Position numbers and translations under genes: made by a program. Shown here one piece after another: positions 7,033-7,334 of a DNA stretch of 7,334 bases. Every line of letters starts with the position of its first letter. The first letter of the stretch is position 1. The notes under the pieces were generated by a model that saw only the letters and a list, made by a program, of their open reading frames with translations, was not told the origin of the DNA and did no database searches. This DNA comes from Methylacidiphilum sp. (lineage in GTDB: Bacteria; Verrucomicrobiota; Verrucomicrobiia; CAIQCK01), in contig DYDC01000132.1 in the NCBI GenBank assembly GCA_020718125.1, positions 1 to 7,334 of the forward strand. Direction: 5' to 3'.

Positions 7033-7182
7033 TCAAGGCCGATCACGATGCAAGAGCTTTCGCACCTGCCTAAGCAGGAAATCTCGGCTCTTCTTGAAGT
7101 AGAAAGCGCAACCGACAATAGCACCGATCAGTAGTTGCCAGAGCAGCAACCCGGATCCAGGATCAATGTATGCAATGAACAT
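7033..7182 (-). CDS. Small IDPGSG-motif membrane protein, 49 residues
   Basis: The frame begins MFIAYIDPGSGLLLWQLLIG, continues as one hydrophobic helix (about 12-29), and ends in a strongly basic tail (KKSRDF, then RQVRKLLHRDRP). The expected topology is a short outside N-terminus, one membrane span and a positively charged cytoplasmic tail. The start-proximal AYIDPGSG signature followed by a helix is something I recognise from short hypothetical proteins in polysaccharide clusters, but I know of no assigned function. It is the first gene of the cluster, 40 bases before the kinase-like methyltransferase. A hairpin ends 8 bases before its ATG and may affect translation. It might anchor, recruit or regulate the soluble methyltransferase or the membrane sulfatase-fold enzyme; that is inference. 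Confidence 0.8.
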   Translation of the reverse strand: MFIAYIDPGSGLLLWQLLIGAIVGCAFYFKKSRDFLLRQVRKLLHRDRP

Positions 7183-7190
7183 AGTAACTA

Positions 7191-7225
7191 CTCAGGTGCC
7201 CGCCCGCCATGGGCGGACACCTGAG
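7191..7225 (-). promoter_or_regulatory. Strong 15-bp hairpin just upstream of the first start codon
   Basis: Bases 7191-7205 pair with 7211-7225 around a 5-base loop. On the minus-strand transcript all 15 positions pair, one of them as a G-U wobble. The foot of the stem is 8 bases from the ATG of the IDPGSG gene. The only purine-rich candidate for ribosome binding, GAG, is inside the stem. No T-tract follows, so a standard terminator is unlikely. It could limit ribosome access, form an RNA 5'-end stabiliser, or be a dispersed palindromic repeat. Confidence 0.6.
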
Positions 7226-7247
7226 GGAATTGGCGACAGCCAATCCC
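7225..7247. repeat. Second small inverted repeat adjoining the first hairpin
   Basis: ATTGGC (7229-7234) and GCCAAT (7239-7244) form a 6-bp stem with a GACA loop, and the pairing extends through flanking GGG (7225-7227) and CCC (7245-7247) with one bulged A. It directly abuts the 15-bp hairpin, giving a two-stem leader before the first gene. It could be an operator-like dyad or part of the same repeat element. Confidence 0.45.
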
Positions 7248-7334
7248 GTGAGCACAGCGCATAGTCTACCCCACACGAACGCAATAGAAAAACAGTTCGT
7301 TTTTTTCTGGACTCAGCCCGCTTGTTTGTCGTAA

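Larger units (their letters stand above)
7183..7334. other. Upstream intergenic region of the cluster
   Basis: No gene is seen on either strand in this stretch. It holds two neighbouring hairpins (7191-7225 and 7225-7247) and, further out, an A/T-rich patch (7286-7307). The promoter of the minus-strand cluster should lie here or just outside the window, but I found no pair of elements with good -35/-10 sequence and spacing. The gene to the right, if any, is not included. Confidence 0.5.

Noticed and set aside
7263..7268. TAGACT on the minus strand as a -10 promoter element
   Set aside because: No acceptable -35 element lies at the right distance, so the match is too weak to call.
7275..7306. 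Plus-strand terminator-like ACGAAC...GTTCGT stem followed by seven Ts
   Set aside because: The stem is only 6 bp with a 14-base loop, and no plus-strand gene precedes it in this window; probably chance in an A/T-rich patch.

Overview
This window is almost entirely one minus-strand cluster for surface polysaccharide or glycolipid assembly. Every convincing gene reads right to left, with very tight spacing: two ATGA overlaps, one TTGA overlap, one 8-base overlap, and short gaps elsewhere. The arrangement fits a single transcript entering from about position 7200 and running out towards position 1. Base composition is moderately GC-rich and Shine-Dalgarno sequences are weak or absent before most starts. 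That pattern suits groups such as Verrucomicrobiota or related environmental bacteria, but the window has no taxonomic marker and this assignment is only a low-confidence guess.

The upstream block (about 7182 to 3859) holds a 49-residue membrane protein with an IDPGSG motif. Next come a 482-residue protein joining a kinase-like N-terminal half to a class I methyltransferase, and a 562-residue membrane-anchored sulfatase/alkaline-phosphatase-fold enzyme of the type that transfers phospho-head-groups. I read these three as a module that modifies or caps a lipid-linked or surface glycan.

The middle block (3852 to 2091) holds a Wzy/WaaL-type O-antigen ligase or polymerase. It is bracketed by two small open frames of 35 and 48 codons. 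Both read like protein, sit tightly against their neighbours and are easily missed by gene callers.

The downstream block (2058 to 142) is a GT2 glycosyltransferase, a class I methyltransferase and a second GT2 glycosyltransferase, all overlapping. The last GT2 loses recognisable family sequence after its GSRYLPGG region and stops at 149 residues. It then runs into repeat-like DNA with a perfect 18-bp inverted repeat at the window edge, so it is probably truncated by rearrangement or insertion.

Upstream of the first gene, 7183-7334 has no gene. It carries two adjacent hairpins, the nearer ending 8 bases from the first start codon. No tRNA, rRNA, CRISPR array, transposase or phage gene was seen.
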